A DNA stretch of 64,000 nucleotides. It comes from Rhodovibrio salinarum DSM 9154. GTDB lineage: Bacteria > Pseudomonadota > Alphaproteobacteria > Kiloniellales > Rhodovibrionaceae. The position numbers were made by a program, and so were the translations under genes. Positions 42,195 to 51,600 of the stretch are shown in pieces. The DNA is taken from assembly GCF_000515255.1 (NCBI RefSeq), contig NZ_KI911559.1, positions 3,971,347-4,035,346 on the forward strand. Direction: 5' to 3'. The notes below the pieces were generated by a model. That model worked only from the letters and a program-made list of their open reading frames with translations, had not been told where the DNA came from and made no database searches. Numbering within the stretch: the stretch's first letter is position 1; the number at the start of each line of letters is the position of its first letter.

Positions 42195-43151
42195 ATGAAG
42201 GCACAATTGCTGATCGCGTCCGTAGCTATCGCGGCGGCCTCCGTGAGTATCAGCGCGGGGAGCGCAAAAGCCGATTTTCCTGAAGGACCGATCACCTACA
42301 CGATCCCGTTTGACCCAGGCGGTGAGTCCGACGTCACGGCTCGTTTCCAGGAACAGCACCTCGAAGAAATCCTTGGGGTCAACGTCAACATCCGGCATCG
42401 CCCTGGCGGTGGCGGCGCTGTGGGCTGGAGTGAGTTTCAGAACAACGCCGAGCCGACCGGCCACGAGATTATCGGAATCAACATTCCGCACATCATCGCT
42501 CAGCCGATCCTCCGCGAGGATGCCGGCTACACGACCGATGGGTGGGAGATCGTCACGTTCTTTCACCAGACGCCGAACGCCCTGATCGTTCCGCAGGAGA
42601 GCCAATTTGAGTCACTAGAAGAGGTGGTATCGTACGCCGACGAAAACCCGCAGGCCGTGACGCTTGGCGGCAGCGGCACCTTCAGCGCGAACCATCTCGA
42701 GACACTTCGTCTGGAGCGCGAGGCCGACATCGATGTCACCTACATCCCGTTCACCGGCACCGGACCGCTGCCGGCAGCACTCCAGGGCGGTCACGTCTCC
42801 GGTATCATGAACTACACCATGCTGGGCGTTCAGCTTGAGGATAAGGGCCGGGTTCTGGCCGTCTCTTCGGAAGATCGCGTGTCCGCCCTGCCCGATGCGC
42901 CGACTTTCCGAGAGCTTGGTTACGACATCGTTGGCGGCGCCTACCGTGGCGTGGCCGTACCGGAAGACACACCACAGGAGGCCATCGACACGCTGCGCGA
43001 GGCGTTTGCCAAGACCAACAAGCGCATCGCCGAGAAGCAGCGGCCGCTCGGTTTCGTGATGACCGATATCACCGGCGATGACGCCGACGAGCTGGTCAAT
43101 CAGCTGCGCGAAGCCTACGGGCCGATCCTCGAGGCCCAGCAGTCCAACTAG
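42195..43151 (+). CDS. tctC: Tripartite tricarboxylate transporter substrate-binding protein (TctC-like)
   Basis: 318 residues with a Sec signal peptide (LLIASVAIAAASVSISAGSAKA), then the TctC/BugD fold: GPITYTIPFDPGGESDVTAR, HRPGGGGAVGWSEF, ADIDVTYIPFTGTGPLPAALQGGHVSG, YRGVAVPEDTPQEAIDTL. Periplasmic binding protein that delivers the acid to the TctAB membrane complex. GGGAGG precedes the ATG. First gene of the tartrate operon; the substrate is inferred from the two enzymes downstream. Confidence 0.92.
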   Translation: MKAQLLIASVAIAAASVSISAGSAKADFPEGPITYTIPFDPGGESDVTARFQEQHLEEILGVNVNIRHRPGGGGAVGWSEFQNNAEPTGHEIIGINIPHIIAQPILREDAGYTTDGWEIVTFFHQTPNALIVPQESQFESLEEVVSYADENPQAVTLGGSGTFSANHLETLRLEREADIDVTYIPFTGTGPLPAALQGGHVSGIMNYTMLGVQLEDKGRVLAVSSEDRVSALPDAPTFRELGYDIVGGAYRGVAVPEDTPQEAIDTLREAFAKTNKRIAEKQRPLGFVMTDITGDDADELVNQLREAYGPILEAQQSN

Positions 43152-43277
43152 CCTACAACTTGGAGCCGGCCGGGACGCTGCGCTGATACAGCGCCCGGCC
43201 GGCGCCCGTAACAGCGTCGCCGCGCGCGCGTAGACGTGCGCCGGCTGCGCTCGCACGAGTTCGTTAGGTCGCCGACG

Positions 43278-44807
43278 ATGGAATCGTCTCTCTACGAAGC
43301 CTTCGTGGCCATCCTAGATCCGGTTATGTTGCTGACCTCCCTCGTGGGGGTTACGGCTGGCCTATTCATTGGCGCGTTACCGGGCCTGACGGCCACAATG
43401 GCGCTGGCTGTGCTGCTTCCGTTTACGTTTTCTATGCCGCCGCTGCAGGGCCTGATCGCGCTGGGCGCGGTCTATATGGGTTCGATCTATGGCGGCGCGT
43501 TCACGGCCATCTTGATCAACACCCCGGGAACGCCGTCATCAATTGCGACGACATTCGACGGCTATCCGATGGCGCGACAGGGGCGCGCCTACGAAGGGAT
43601 CGCCTCGGCGACGATCGCTTCGGTGGTTGGCGGCCTGGTCGGTGTGACTGCGCTGCTCCTACTGGCGCCCCCGCTGGCCAGGCTCGCCGTGGCTTTCGGG
43701 CCTGCCGAGATGTTCTGGGTGGCCCTTCTGGGCCTGACTTTGGTGGCAAGCTTGTCCGCGGGATCCCTGCTGAAAGGGCTAACGGGCGGCTGTATCGGAA
43801 TCATGCTCGGGACAATCGGCGTGGCGCCGGTCGGGGGCGAAACCCGTTTCACCTTCGGTCTACCAGCCATGCAGGGCGGTGTAGAGCTGATCGTCGCCTT
43901 GATCGGGCTTTTCGTGATCCCAGAAATCCTGTCGATGGCTGCAACTGTGCGCGGGGCCGTTCCAGAGGAGGTCGCCAAGCTGCGCCAGAACGTGTCGATC
44001 GTGAGCGTGGCCAAGCGAATTTTCACGCGCCCGGTCAACCTCATCCGTTCCTGCATCATCGGCCAGCTTGTGGCCCTTGTTCCAGGTGCGGGCGGCAACG
44101 TGACCAGCCTCGTTGCCTATAACGAGGCTCGGCGTTTCTCGGACGATCCGGACAGTTTCGGCAAGGGCAACGTCGACGGCATCGTTGCATCAGAATCCAG
44201 CAACAACGTCATGGTTGCCGGTAGCATGGTGCCACTCTTGACGCTCGGCATTCCGGGCGCACCACCCGACGCCATCATTCTCGGCGTTCTACTGCTCCAT
44301 GGTTTGCGTCCAGGGCTCGATCTCTTCACCGAAACCGGGACGCTCACGAACGGATTCATACTCTCGATGGGGTTGGGCGCGCTGCTACTCCTGCCCGTAG
44401 GCCTGCTCGGCGGTCGCCTCATTCAGCGCGCGGTCGTACGCACGCCGGTCTACTTCCTGGTGCCAAGCATCGTCATGGTCACGATCTTGGGCACCTTCGC
44501 GCTCCGCAACAGCATGCTGGACGTGCTCATCATGCTGGTGCTTGGGACAGCCGGCTATTTCCTACGGTTGCTGGGCATAACGGCGCCGCCGATCGTTCTG
44601 GGACTAATTCTGGGCGGAATCGCTGAACAGGGCTATGTCCAGGCCGTACTTACGGGCGCGGCCTATGAAGTGCCCCAGCTCGCCCTTGTGAAGAACCCAC
44701 TGTCGATCGTGCTTGCCGTGCTTGTGGTGCTCAGTGCCCTCACGGCCCTGCTTCCGCAATGGCTGGAAAGGCGCGGGGCAACTAAATCCCCTAGCCCGAG
44801 GGAATAA
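43278..44807 (+). CDS. tctA: Tripartite tricarboxylate transporter large permease (TctA-like)
   Basis: 509 residues from ATG 43278, with about twelve hydrophobic segments and the TctA signatures LFIGALPGLTATMALAVLLP, MGSIYGGAFTAILINTPGTP and a second GIPGAPPDAIILGVLLLHGL. Upstream GTG at 43236 adds a basic tail without support. Large membrane subunit of the sodium- or proton-driven transporter. Follows tctC by 126 bases and precedes tctB by 6 bases. Confidence 0.93.
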   Translation: MESSLYEAFVAILDPVMLLTSLVGVTAGLFIGALPGLTATMALAVLLPFTFSMPPLQGLIALGAVYMGSIYGGAFTAILINTPGTPSSIATTFDGYPMARQGRAYEGIASATIASVVGGLVGVTALLLLAPPLARLAVAFGPAEMFWVALLGLTLVASLSAGSLLKGLTGGCIGIMLGTIGVAPVGGETRFTFGLPAMQGGVELIVALIGLFVIPEILSMAATVRGAVPEEVAKLRQNVSIVSVAKRIFTRPVNLIRSCIIGQLVALVPGAGGNVTSLVAYNEARRFSDDPDSFGKGNVDGIVASESSNNVMVAGSMVPLLTLGIPGAPPDAIILGVLLLHGLRPGLDLFTETGTLTNGFILSMGLGALLLLPVGLLGGRLIQRAVVRTPVYFLVPSIVMVTILGTFALRNSMLDVLIMLVLGTAGYFLRLLGITAPPIVLGLILGGIAEQGYVQAVLTGAAYEVPQLALVKNPLSIVLAVLVVLSALTALLPQWLERRGATKSPSPRE

Positions 44808-44813
44808 GCGGCC

Positions 44814-45269
44814 ATGCGTATCCCAATCAATACCGACCTGGCCACGGCCGTCATCGGCTTCACGTTCGCTGGCGTCTTGTGGTTCGGGACAAGCTTACCC
44901 GGACGCTTGAGTCTGATTTTTCCGCAGGCCGTGTTGATCATCATGTGCGTTCTATGCACCGGGCTCGTGATCAAGGGGGTCGCCAAGCCAGCGGAGCGCG
45001 AGGTGGTCATCGAAGGCAACCCCAAGCGACTTTTCGCCATGATCGCGGTGCTGCTGATCTGGTGGTTTGGCATTCGCATCCTCGGATTCATCGTCGCGAC
45101 CAGCATCGTCTTTGTCTCGGTGACGAGCTACCTCGCTTACGCACACGGAAGCCTGACCCGGAAGATGTTCGCAACATCCCTGCCGATCATCGCCGCACTG
45201 ATTACGATCTTCTACCTGGCATTCACCTACATCCTGAACGTCGACTTGCCGGAAGGCATGTTCATCTAG
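44814..45269 (+). CDS. tctB: Tripartite tricarboxylate transporter small permease (TctB-like)
   Basis: 151 residues with four hydrophobic helices (AVIGFTFAGVLWFG, AVLIIMCVLCTGLVI, MIAVLLIWWFGIRILGFIVATSIVFV, IIAALITIFYLAFTYIL), the TctB layout. Gene order C-A-B differs from the usual C-B-A, as seen in part of the family. Partner of the tctA product. Confidence 0.88.
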   Translation: MRIPINTDLATAVIGFTFAGVLWFGTSLPGRLSLIFPQAVLIIMCVLCTGLVIKGVAKPAEREVVIEGNPKRLFAMIAVLLIWWFGIRILGFIVATSIVFVSVTSYLAYAHGSLTRKMFATSLPIIAALITIFYLAFTYILNVDLPEGMFI

Positions 45270-45309
45270 CCGAAGAGACGGATCGGCTGCAGCAAGAGGG
45301 AGGACTTGG

Positions 45310-46371
45310 ATGAGCTATAAGGTCGCGGTGATTCCCGGTGATGGGATCGGCAGCGAAGTTACACAGGAAGCCGTCCGGGCCCTGCAGCAGCTGTCCAGCC
45401 GTCCCGGCCTCTCGATCGACTTCGAGGAGTATCCCTACTCCTGCGGCTACTACCTGGAACACGGCGTCATGATGCCGGATGGCGCGCTCGAGGCGCTCGA
45501 CGAGAGTGATGCGATCCTTCTGGGTGCGGTGGGCTATCCAGGCGTACCCGATCATGTCTCGCTGTGGGGCCTGTTGATCCCCATCCGACGCACCTTCCGG
45601 CAGTACGTGAACCTGCGTCCGGTGCGGCTGCTGCGCGGCCTGTCATCTCCCCTCCGCGATCGTGGACCAGAGGATATCGACTTCCTCATTGTCCGGGAGA
45701 ACAACGAAGGCGAGTACTCAGAGATTGGCGGCCGGTTATACGACGGTACGGACGAGGCGATTGCTATGCAGTCCACGGTCTTCACCCAGAAGGGCGTGGA
45801 GCGGGTTCTGCAGTTCGCCTTCGACCAAGCTCGCAGGCGACCGAAGCAGCACGTTACCTCAGCAACTAAGTCAAATGGCATCAAGCATACGATGCCGTTC
45901 TGGGACGAGGCCGTCGCTAAATTCGCTGAACACTACCCGGACGTGACAACCGACCAGTATCACATCGACATCCTTGCGGCACACTTTGTAGCGCACCCGG
46001 ATTGGTTCGACGTGGTGGTGGGCAGCAACCTGTTCGGCGACATCCTCTCTGACCTCGGACCCGCGGTGGCCGGGGGTATCGGCGTTGCCCCCTCGGCTAA
46101 CCTGAACCCTACTCGTGAGAAGCCGTCGATGTTCGAGCCAGTGCATGGATCGGCGCCCGACATCGCCGGCAAGGGTATCGCCAACCCGATCGCCGCGCTC
46201 TGGTCAGCGTCCATGCTGCTGGACCACCTAGGAGAGACAACGCCGGCGGCGGACCTCCTCAATGCGATCGAGGCCGTGAGTGGCGAAGGCAAGGTGGTGA
46301 CGCCGGACCTTGGCGGTACGGCGACGACGCGCTCCTTAACCAACCGCGTTCTGGCTGAACTCAAGAGCTAG
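45310..46371 (+). CDS. ttuC: Tartrate/D-malate dehydrogenase, isopropylmalate dehydrogenase family
   Basis: 353 residues of the beta-decarboxylating dehydrogenase family: VAVIPGDGIGSEVTQEAVRAL, DAILLGAVGYPGVPDHVSLWG, RPVRLLRG, VRENNEGEYSEIGGRLYDGT, the catalytic Tyr/Lys region KSNGIKHTMPFWDE, DILAAHFVAHPDWFDVVVGSNLFGDILSDL with metal-binding Asp residues, and EPVHGSAPDIAGKGIANP. The VPDHVSLWGLLIPIRR stretch marks tartrate/D-malate enzymes rather than LeuB. It oxidises tartrate or D-malate with NAD. Forty bases after tctB. Confidence 0.9.
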   Translation: MSYKVAVIPGDGIGSEVTQEAVRALQQLSSRPGLSIDFEEYPYSCGYYLEHGVMMPDGALEALDESDAILLGAVGYPGVPDHVSLWGLLIPIRRTFRQYVNLRPVRLLRGLSSPLRDRGPEDIDFLIVRENNEGEYSEIGGRLYDGTDEAIAMQSTVFTQKGVERVLQFAFDQARRRPKQHVTSATKSNGIKHTMPFWDEAVAKFAEHYPDVTTDQYHIDILAAHFVAHPDWFDVVVGSNLFGDILSDLGPAVAGGIGVAPSANLNPTREKPSMFEPVHGSAPDIAGKGIANPIAALWSASMLLDHLGETTPAADLLNAIEAVSGEGKVVTPDLGGTATTRSLTNRVLAELKS

Positions 46372-46413
46372 GCTCCGACACCCCCATTCGGAATCTTCCG
46401 GAAAGGCTCGACG

Positions 46414-47583
46414 ATGAAACTCACAGACGCGCGCGAGCAGCGTGTCTCGATCGCCTCCGAGATCGAGAACGCCTTCATCAGTTTCGCCTCTATGGACGTC
46501 TCCGTCCTGGCGCTTGAAACGGACGTCACGATCGGTGGCCGCAAGGTGATCGGCTACGGCTTCAACTCGAACGGTCGCTACGCGCAGAGTGGACTGCTCC
46601 GGGAGCGGTTTCTCCCCCGGCTCATGGAAGCCGATCCGACGAGTCTGTGCGATGAAACCGGACGCAACCTGGACCCGTTCCGGGTCTGGGACACCGTCAT
46701 GAAAAACGAGAAGCCGGGTGGTCATGGCGAGCGCTCGGTCGCAGTCGGCATTATCGACATGGCCGTCTGGGACATCGTCGCCAAGATCGAAGGCAAACCG
46801 TTGGCCGTTCTCTTGGCTGAGCGCTATGGCGATGGAACGCCGGATCCAACGGTCTCGGTTTATGCTGCCGGCGGATATTACTACCCGCAGGAGGATCACC
46901 GCAGCCTGCAAGAAGAGATGCGCAACTATCTCGATGCGGGCTACACTGCGACCAAAATGAAGATCGGCGCCGCGCCGTTGGAAGGGGACCTGCGCCGGAT
47001 CGACGCAGCTCTCGAAGTGGTCGGCAACAATGCCTGCTTGGCTGTTGATGCGAATGGCCGGTTCGATACCGAGACGGCGCTCGCCTACGCTCGTGGCCTC
47101 AACCCCTATCAGCTCAAATGGTACGAGGAGGCAGGCGACCCACTCGATTACGAGGTCCAACGACGGGTTTGCGAGACTTACGCCGGCTCGACGGCGACCG
47201 GCGAGAACCTGTTCTCGCATCAGGACGTACGCAATCTGCTCCGCTATGGCGGCATGCGTGCCGATCGCGATGTTTTGCAGATGGACCCTGTCCTGTCCTA
47301 TGGGCTGGTCGAGTATATGCGGATGCTCGAGGAGCTGAAGATCCGGGGTTTCTCGCCGCGCAACTGCGTTCCGCATGGCGGGCACCAATTCGCTCTAAAC
47401 ATCTGCGCGGGCTTGAAGCTCGGGGGTAATGAGTCCTACCCGAAAGTCTTTGCACCCTTTGGTGGCTTCGCGGACTCTACGCCGATTGAACAGGGGCGCG
47501 TCGCAATCCCTGACGCTATCGGTATCGGGTTTGAGGACAAGCGAAACCTGATGCAGGTGTTTGATCAATCTCTAGGAAAATAG
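46414..47583 (+). CDS. tarD: D(-)-tartrate dehydratase, enolase superfamily
   Basis: 389 residues closely resembling Bradyrhizobium TarD as I recall it. N-terminal lid: ALETDVTIGGRKVIGYGFNS and NEKPGGHGERSVAVGIIDMA. Barrel: KMKIG with Lys181 and Lys183, metal ligands Asp212 (VDANGRF), Glu238 (WYEEAGD) and Glu264 (ATGENLFSHQD), and His321 in CVPHGGHQ as the partner base. It converts D-tartrate to oxaloacetate. Last gene of the operon, 43 bases after the dehydrogenase. GGAAAGG precedes the ATG. Confidence 0.92.
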   Translation: MKLTDAREQRVSIASEIENAFISFASMDVSVLALETDVTIGGRKVIGYGFNSNGRYAQSGLLRERFLPRLMEADPTSLCDETGRNLDPFRVWDTVMKNEKPGGHGERSVAVGIIDMAVWDIVAKIEGKPLAVLLAERYGDGTPDPTVSVYAAGGYYYPQEDHRSLQEEMRNYLDAGYTATKMKIGAAPLEGDLRRIDAALEVVGNNACLAVDANGRFDTETALAYARGLNPYQLKWYEEAGDPLDYEVQRRVCETYAGSTATGENLFSHQDVRNLLRYGGMRADRDVLQMDPVLSYGLVEYMRMLEELKIRGFSPRNCVPHGGHQFALNICAGLKLGGNESYPKVFAPFGGFADSTPIEQGRVAIPDAIGIGFEDKRNLMQVFDQSLGK

Positions 47584-47609
47584 AACGGACGTTTTAGCAC
47601 AGTGGCTTA

Positions 47610-48030
47610 TACCAGCGCCCGCTGAGCGGGACTCTCGCAAGGGTCTTTCCGCTGGAAGCGTTTCGTGATTCAATCTATGGCCCGCCCCGGCCTGCAAGAC
47701 GGAAATTCACTGACAGTCCAGGGCAGTCTGCTGCAATCTATTCGGCCTTTCAGATGGGCGCTTTCGGCCCTGGCCGAGACGGGATCCGCGCGAACTGGTC
47801 CTGATAAGATGGGCGGCTTTCAAGCCAGATGAATCATCAGGCTACCGGTTCGCCAGTCGACTGTTGGTCCGTCTTAGTGCTCTCCGTTCGCAGACATCGG
47901 TGGGTCTCGTCGGTCTCGTGTTTTGTTCAACCGGACTGCTTGCTCACGCGACAGGCGGAGCGGGTACGAACGCCGGGTTGTAGCGTCGGCCGTGGGCCAG
48001 CAACGCCGTACCCATCCGGTGAGGACCGCG
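47610..48030 (-). mobile_element. IS110-family 3'-end remnant (inverted partial copy)
   Basis: About 420 bases match, in reverse orientation and at roughly 90 percent, the 3' end of the IS110 element at 27.9-28.3 kb. It includes the last 25 codons of a transposase (ALLAHGRRYNPAFVPAPPVA, stop near 47944) and the whole 3' non-coding end. The rest of the transposase is replaced by IS66 sequence. Confidence 0.75.
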
Positions 48031-48075
48031 GTTTGAGCGCGTGACGGTGGGCCGGCGTCGGTTTGAACTGTCTCT

Positions 48076-48477
48076 ATGCCTAGTGATAGCTACAGTATCG
48101 GGCCCCGCCGAATGGAGGTCGTCGACACCGGCCGGCGGCATCGTTGGAGCGACGCGGAGAAGCTCCGGATCGTTGAGGAGAGCTACCGCGGCCACCGCCA
48201 AGCATCCGCAACGGCTCGCCGGCACGGGATCTCGGGAGCCCTGCTGCACCGCTGGCGGCGCGATGCCCGCGAAGGCGTGCTGACGGATGGCGAGCAGACA
48301 CCCTCCTTCATCCAGGCGACCGTGGTCGAGACACCGCAGCAGGACCGCCGAGAAGGCGGCGCCCATCCAATGGGGCAGATGAAGATCGCGCTGACGAACG
48401 GCCGGCGGGTCACGGTCGGCCCGGATGTCGATGCCGAGGCGCTGCGGCGCGTGCTGGCCGTGGTGGACGGACGATGA
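48076..48477 (+). CDS. IS66-family TnpA (HTH) protein
   Basis: 133 residues: RRHRWSDAEKLRIVEESYRG, RQASATARRHGISGALLHRW RRDAR-type HTH of IS66 OrfA, and a C-terminal MKIALTNGRRVTVGPDVDAEALRRVLAVVDG. The stop overlaps TnpB by four bases. TnpB is broken and TnpC absent, so the element is dead though this frame is complete. Confidence 0.82.
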   Translation: MPSDSYSIGPRRMEVVDTGRRHRWSDAEKLRIVEESYRGHRQASATARRHGISGALLHRWRRDAREGVLTDGEQTPSFIQATVVETPQQDRREGGAHPMGQMKIALTNGRRVTVGPDVDAEALRRVLAVVDGR

Positions 48478-48705
48478 TCCCGGTTCCGATGGACGTGAAG
48501 GTCTGGCTGGCCGGCGGGGTCACGGACATGCGCCGCGGCATGAACGGCCTGACCCGGCAGCTCCAGGAAGGGCTCGGTCGGGATCCGCACGCCGGGGATC
48601 TGTTCTGCTTTCGCGGGCGCACGGGTTCGCTTTTGAAGATCGTCTGGCACGACGGGGTGGGCCTGTCGCTCTACAGCAAGCGCCTCGAGCACGGCCGCTT
48701 TATCG
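48474..48705 (+). pseudogene. IS66-family TnpB, 3'-truncated
   Basis: MIPVPMDVKVWLAGGVTDMR, RGMNGLTRQLQEGLGRDPHA, LFCFRGRTGSLLKIVWHDG and LSLYSKRLEHGRF are the IS66 Orf2 body. After GRF the normal C-terminus is lost and the frame runs on to 48845 in unrelated sequence ahead of the IS5 element. Nonfunctional. Confidence 0.8.
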
Positions 48706-48809
48706 TAAGCGCCCTGTACGCCCCATTGGCCCTGGGCGTTGACGCGCGGCCGCTGAACTCCGAGCGCATACGACGCCACCGAGAACTGTGGCCAACAAAC
48801 ATTGCAAAT

Positions 48810-50111
48810 GGACACCTCCGGAAACCGGCTCCCCGGCGCGCCTGATGCGATGATCGCGGCTGCGTAGATTTGCTGGGTGCGCTGCCGGCGGGGGTTTTGG
48901 TTCGGCTTCGGTTCAACGGTCAGGCGTCTTGCCAGGATCGGCCGTCATGCGGTCGCACTTCGCCTGTCAAGCCAGCACCATCGCTTCATGTTGTAGACCA
49001 TGTTGGCGAGTGTGATCGCGGCCTCGGCGCGGGCGAGGCCGATGGTGCGGATCACCAGCCTCATCGGCCCCTTCTGGTGGGCGAACGGATGCTCGATGGC
49101 CGCGCGCACCGCTGACTTCCTGGCGTTGGCCTTGGCCATCTGTCGTGGCATGGGCTTGCCCTTCGGCTTGCGCCGATGGATCCGGCTGACTTTGCCGATC
49201 CCGGCGAGGTAGCTCTCGTTCTCCACCGACCGGTAGGCGCTGTCTGCCCAGACGTCCGATGCCGTGTTGGTCGTATCGATCAGGCCCTCGCGCAAGCGGG
49301 CGCCGTCATGCGCGGCGGCATCCGTGACCTTCTGCCGGCGGATGATGCCGTGCCGGCGGTCCATGGAGATGTGCGACTTATAGCCAAAGGTCGGGATCGC
49401 GATGTCGATCCGCGGCGTGCCGTCCTCGGCTGGCTTGGCCTTGGAGACCTTCACCGTCCAGCGCGCATCGACGTCCTTCTGCCGCGCCTTTGCGGGCTTC
49501 TCCGGCCAGATCTCGCGAGCGCGCTTGCCCGCCTTGATCGCGGCCTTCTCCCCGTCGGTGTTGCGCTGGCGTGGGGCGGCGACGAGCGTCGCGTCGATGA
49601 TCTGACCCGACATCGGCAGGTAACCCGCCTCCGTGATCGCTTTGTCCAGGCGCGCGAACAACGCGTCGAGGGCACCGGCGGCAATCAGTAGCTCGCGGAA
49701 ATCCCAGAGCGTGTTGGCGTCCGGTACAACGTCGCCAGGTCCCAGCCGGCAGAAGCGCATCCAGCTCAGCCGGTCGCGCACCAGGTACTCGGTCTGGTCC
49801 AGCGACAGGCCATGAAGCGCCTGGAGCACAAGCATCCGGAACTTCAGCACGATATCGAATGGCGGGCGGCCGCCCTTGCTCACATCGCGCGGCCCAACGG
49901 CGGCCTTCAAATCAGGGCGAAAAAGCTCGAAGTCGACGGTCGCACTGAGCTTCTCCAGCGGATCACCACGCGCCGATAGCTGCCGCAAGCGATCCTCGAC
50001 GTCCCAGAAACCCGGCTGTCCCGCCATTCATTGCCCCTGAACCTTATCCAGCCTCAGGAGCCATGGAATCACGCCCAGCGCTTCCGCGCCAGCGGGTTTC
50101 CGGAGGTGTCC
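48810..50111 (-). mobile_element. IS5-family insertion sequence with 17-bp terminal repeats
   Basis: GGACACCTCCGGAAACC (48810-48826) and its exact complement ending at 50111 enclose one intact transposase. Length 1302 bp. No target duplication is evident by eye. A decayed relative is at 58.9-59.15 kb. Confidence 0.82.
48945..50027 (-). CDS. IS5-family DDE transposase
   Basis: 360 residues: DVEDRLRQLSARGDPLEKL, DVSKGGRPPFDIVLKFRMLV, SLDQTEYLVRDRLSWMRFC (DUF772 domain), GQIIDATLVAAPRQRNT (catalytic Asp), DVWADSAYRS (Asp) and RAAIEHPFAHQKGPM (Glu). Full length and intact. Confidence 0.92.
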   Translation of the reverse strand: MAGQPGFWDVEDRLRQLSARGDPLEKLSATVDFELFRPDLKAAVGPRDVSKGGRPPFDIVLKFRMLVLQALHGLSLDQTEYLVRDRLSWMRFCRLGPGDVVPDANTLWDFRELLIAAGALDALFARLDKAITEAGYLPMSGQIIDATLVAAPRQRNTDGEKAAIKAGKRAREIWPEKPAKARQKDVDARWTVKVSKAKPAEDGTPRIDIAIPTFGYKSHISMDRRHGIIRRQKVTDAAAHDGARLREGLIDTTNTASDVWADSAYRSVENESYLAGIGKVSRIHRRKPKGKPMPRQMAKANARKSAVRAAIEHPFAHQKGPMRLVIRTIGLARAEAAITLANMVYNMKRWCWLDRRSATA

Positions 50112-50277
50112 ACCTTACGGCGCAAGGACTTCCATGGAAGGCGGCCCTGAGCGGCCGCTTACTCCTGAACCTGGAGCAGCCAGCCATGCCGTGCTCAGGC
50201 GGCTGGAGAAAACCGACGATCAAATGGTCCGTAGGAGGCGCTTACCTTACGCCGGTGGTGCGCTCGCGCCGCTTACC

Positions 50278-51600
50278 TTACACCGGCCTGCAGCGCTGGT
50301 GGGAAAGCCGGGCTAACACGCCGAATAACGACAGCATCATACAACATTCCGCCACAAGTAGGCTGAGCGGCAGACTGGCTGCCCCAAACCCAGCCTCCAA
50401 TAGGGCCGCGAGCGCCACAGCCTTAATTATAAACTTAACCACTGCCACACCCAATAAATAGCCCTGCATGTCTCGAAGAATCACGATTTGAGTTAAGATC
50501 AAAGAGCACACCAGAGGGCCAAGTGCTAGTGCGTGCAAAGATAATATTTCAGCTGTTAATATCGTATCACTCTCTGTGAATGCACCACGCTCTAATACGC
50601 AACTAACTACTGGCCTCGCCAAAAACGTCAAGCTGAGACCAATAAGTACAGCGCACGCGCAGATGCCAAAAATTGCTAATTTAAATTGTCTTGGAATATT
50701 CGGATGCATACCTGATCTCGAAATATTTTTCGCGATTTTTGGAGCGAGAACAATATTACTTGAAGTTGCTAATATTGCAGCAGCTGCCATCAAAATTGCG
50801 TAACTATACTCAACAGCAGCCAAGGTTCCTGGATGCATTGTACTCGCCACTGCGCGATCAATCATCCGCCCACCGGAAAGGAACAACTGGGTGACAATTA
50901 CCGACATAACCGCCGCTGGGATTGTATACATCTCGTCCAACGATGGTCTCTTAAAAAATGTCAGGGCTATACGCCTACGATCGGTTGGAGCTAGTGCAAG
51001 CGCATGCAAAACAAGAACCGCCAGCCCTCCGGCGACGGCCCCTGACGCTGCGAAACTGATGGCCGTTTCGCCGGCTGCGGTTATCAGAGCGATCATCACG
51101 ATGCCGAAAGCAGCAGACCGAACAAACGTGCTACTGGCGCCGGGCCATACGCGCCCTCGCACACTCATTAGCGCCCGCAAGGGCAAAGCCATGATGACAA
51201 AAAGGCTCATAACCCAACAAATCCGCCCGATCATCACAAGGAGTTCGCGCTGCGCTCCGCTGATGCCTGGAGCCAACAGCAAGGCCTGAGCAGGCATCGA
51301 CACAATCCCCAGGAGCGTCACACCTGTCGCTATAAGCCCTCCTCCCCAAACTACCTGCCGCAGACCTGACATGAACGATCCACGTCGCATCGGAACTAAA
51401 TTTCTAATGAGTACCGAAACCACAGATACCGCTATGGATTCCGACAAGATGCTCGGCAATGCAAACGCTACCCGAAATATTTCTACTTCGCGTGACGTAC
51501 CGAAATAATATGCAATAAGGATTTCCCTAAAAAATCCGGCAACCAATCCCATAGTTACCAGGATCGGAACGAAAAAGCTTTTCTTTATCCGCACACTCAT
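50278..51600 (-). CDS. MurJ/MviN-like lipid-linked glycan flippase
   Basis: 440 residues, about twelve hydrophobic segments. Typical MOP-superfamily features: SFFVPILVTMGLVAGFFREI, IAYYFGTSREVEIFRVAFAL and LERGAFTESDTILTAEILS, the last being the MurJ-type loop. Here it is more likely an exporter of the polysaccharide repeat unit than essential MurJ. Overlaps the next gene (ATGA). The trio 50.3-53.4 kb is clearly AT-richer than the surrounding genes, indicating recent transfer. Start 51600. Confidence 0.82.
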   Translation of the reverse strand: MSVRIKKSFFVPILVTMGLVAGFFREILIAYYFGTSREVEIFRVAFALPSILSESIAVSVVSVLIRNLVPMRRGSFMSGLRQVVWGGGLIATGVTLLGIVSMPAQALLLAPGISGAQRELLVMIGRICWVMSLFVIMALPLRALMSVRGRVWPGASSTFVRSAAFGIVMIALITAAGETAISFAASGAVAGGLAVLVLHALALAPTDRRRIALTFFKRPSLDEMYTIPAAVMSVIVTQLFLSGGRMIDRAVASTMHPGTLAAVEYSYAILMAAAAILATSSNIVLAPKIAKNISRSGMHPNIPRQFKLAIFGICACAVLIGLSLTFLARPVVSCVLERGAFTESDTILTAEILSLHALALGPLVCSLILTQIVILRDMQGYLLGVAVVKFIIKAVALAALLEAGFGAASLPLSLLVAECCMMLSLFGVLARLSHQRCRPV

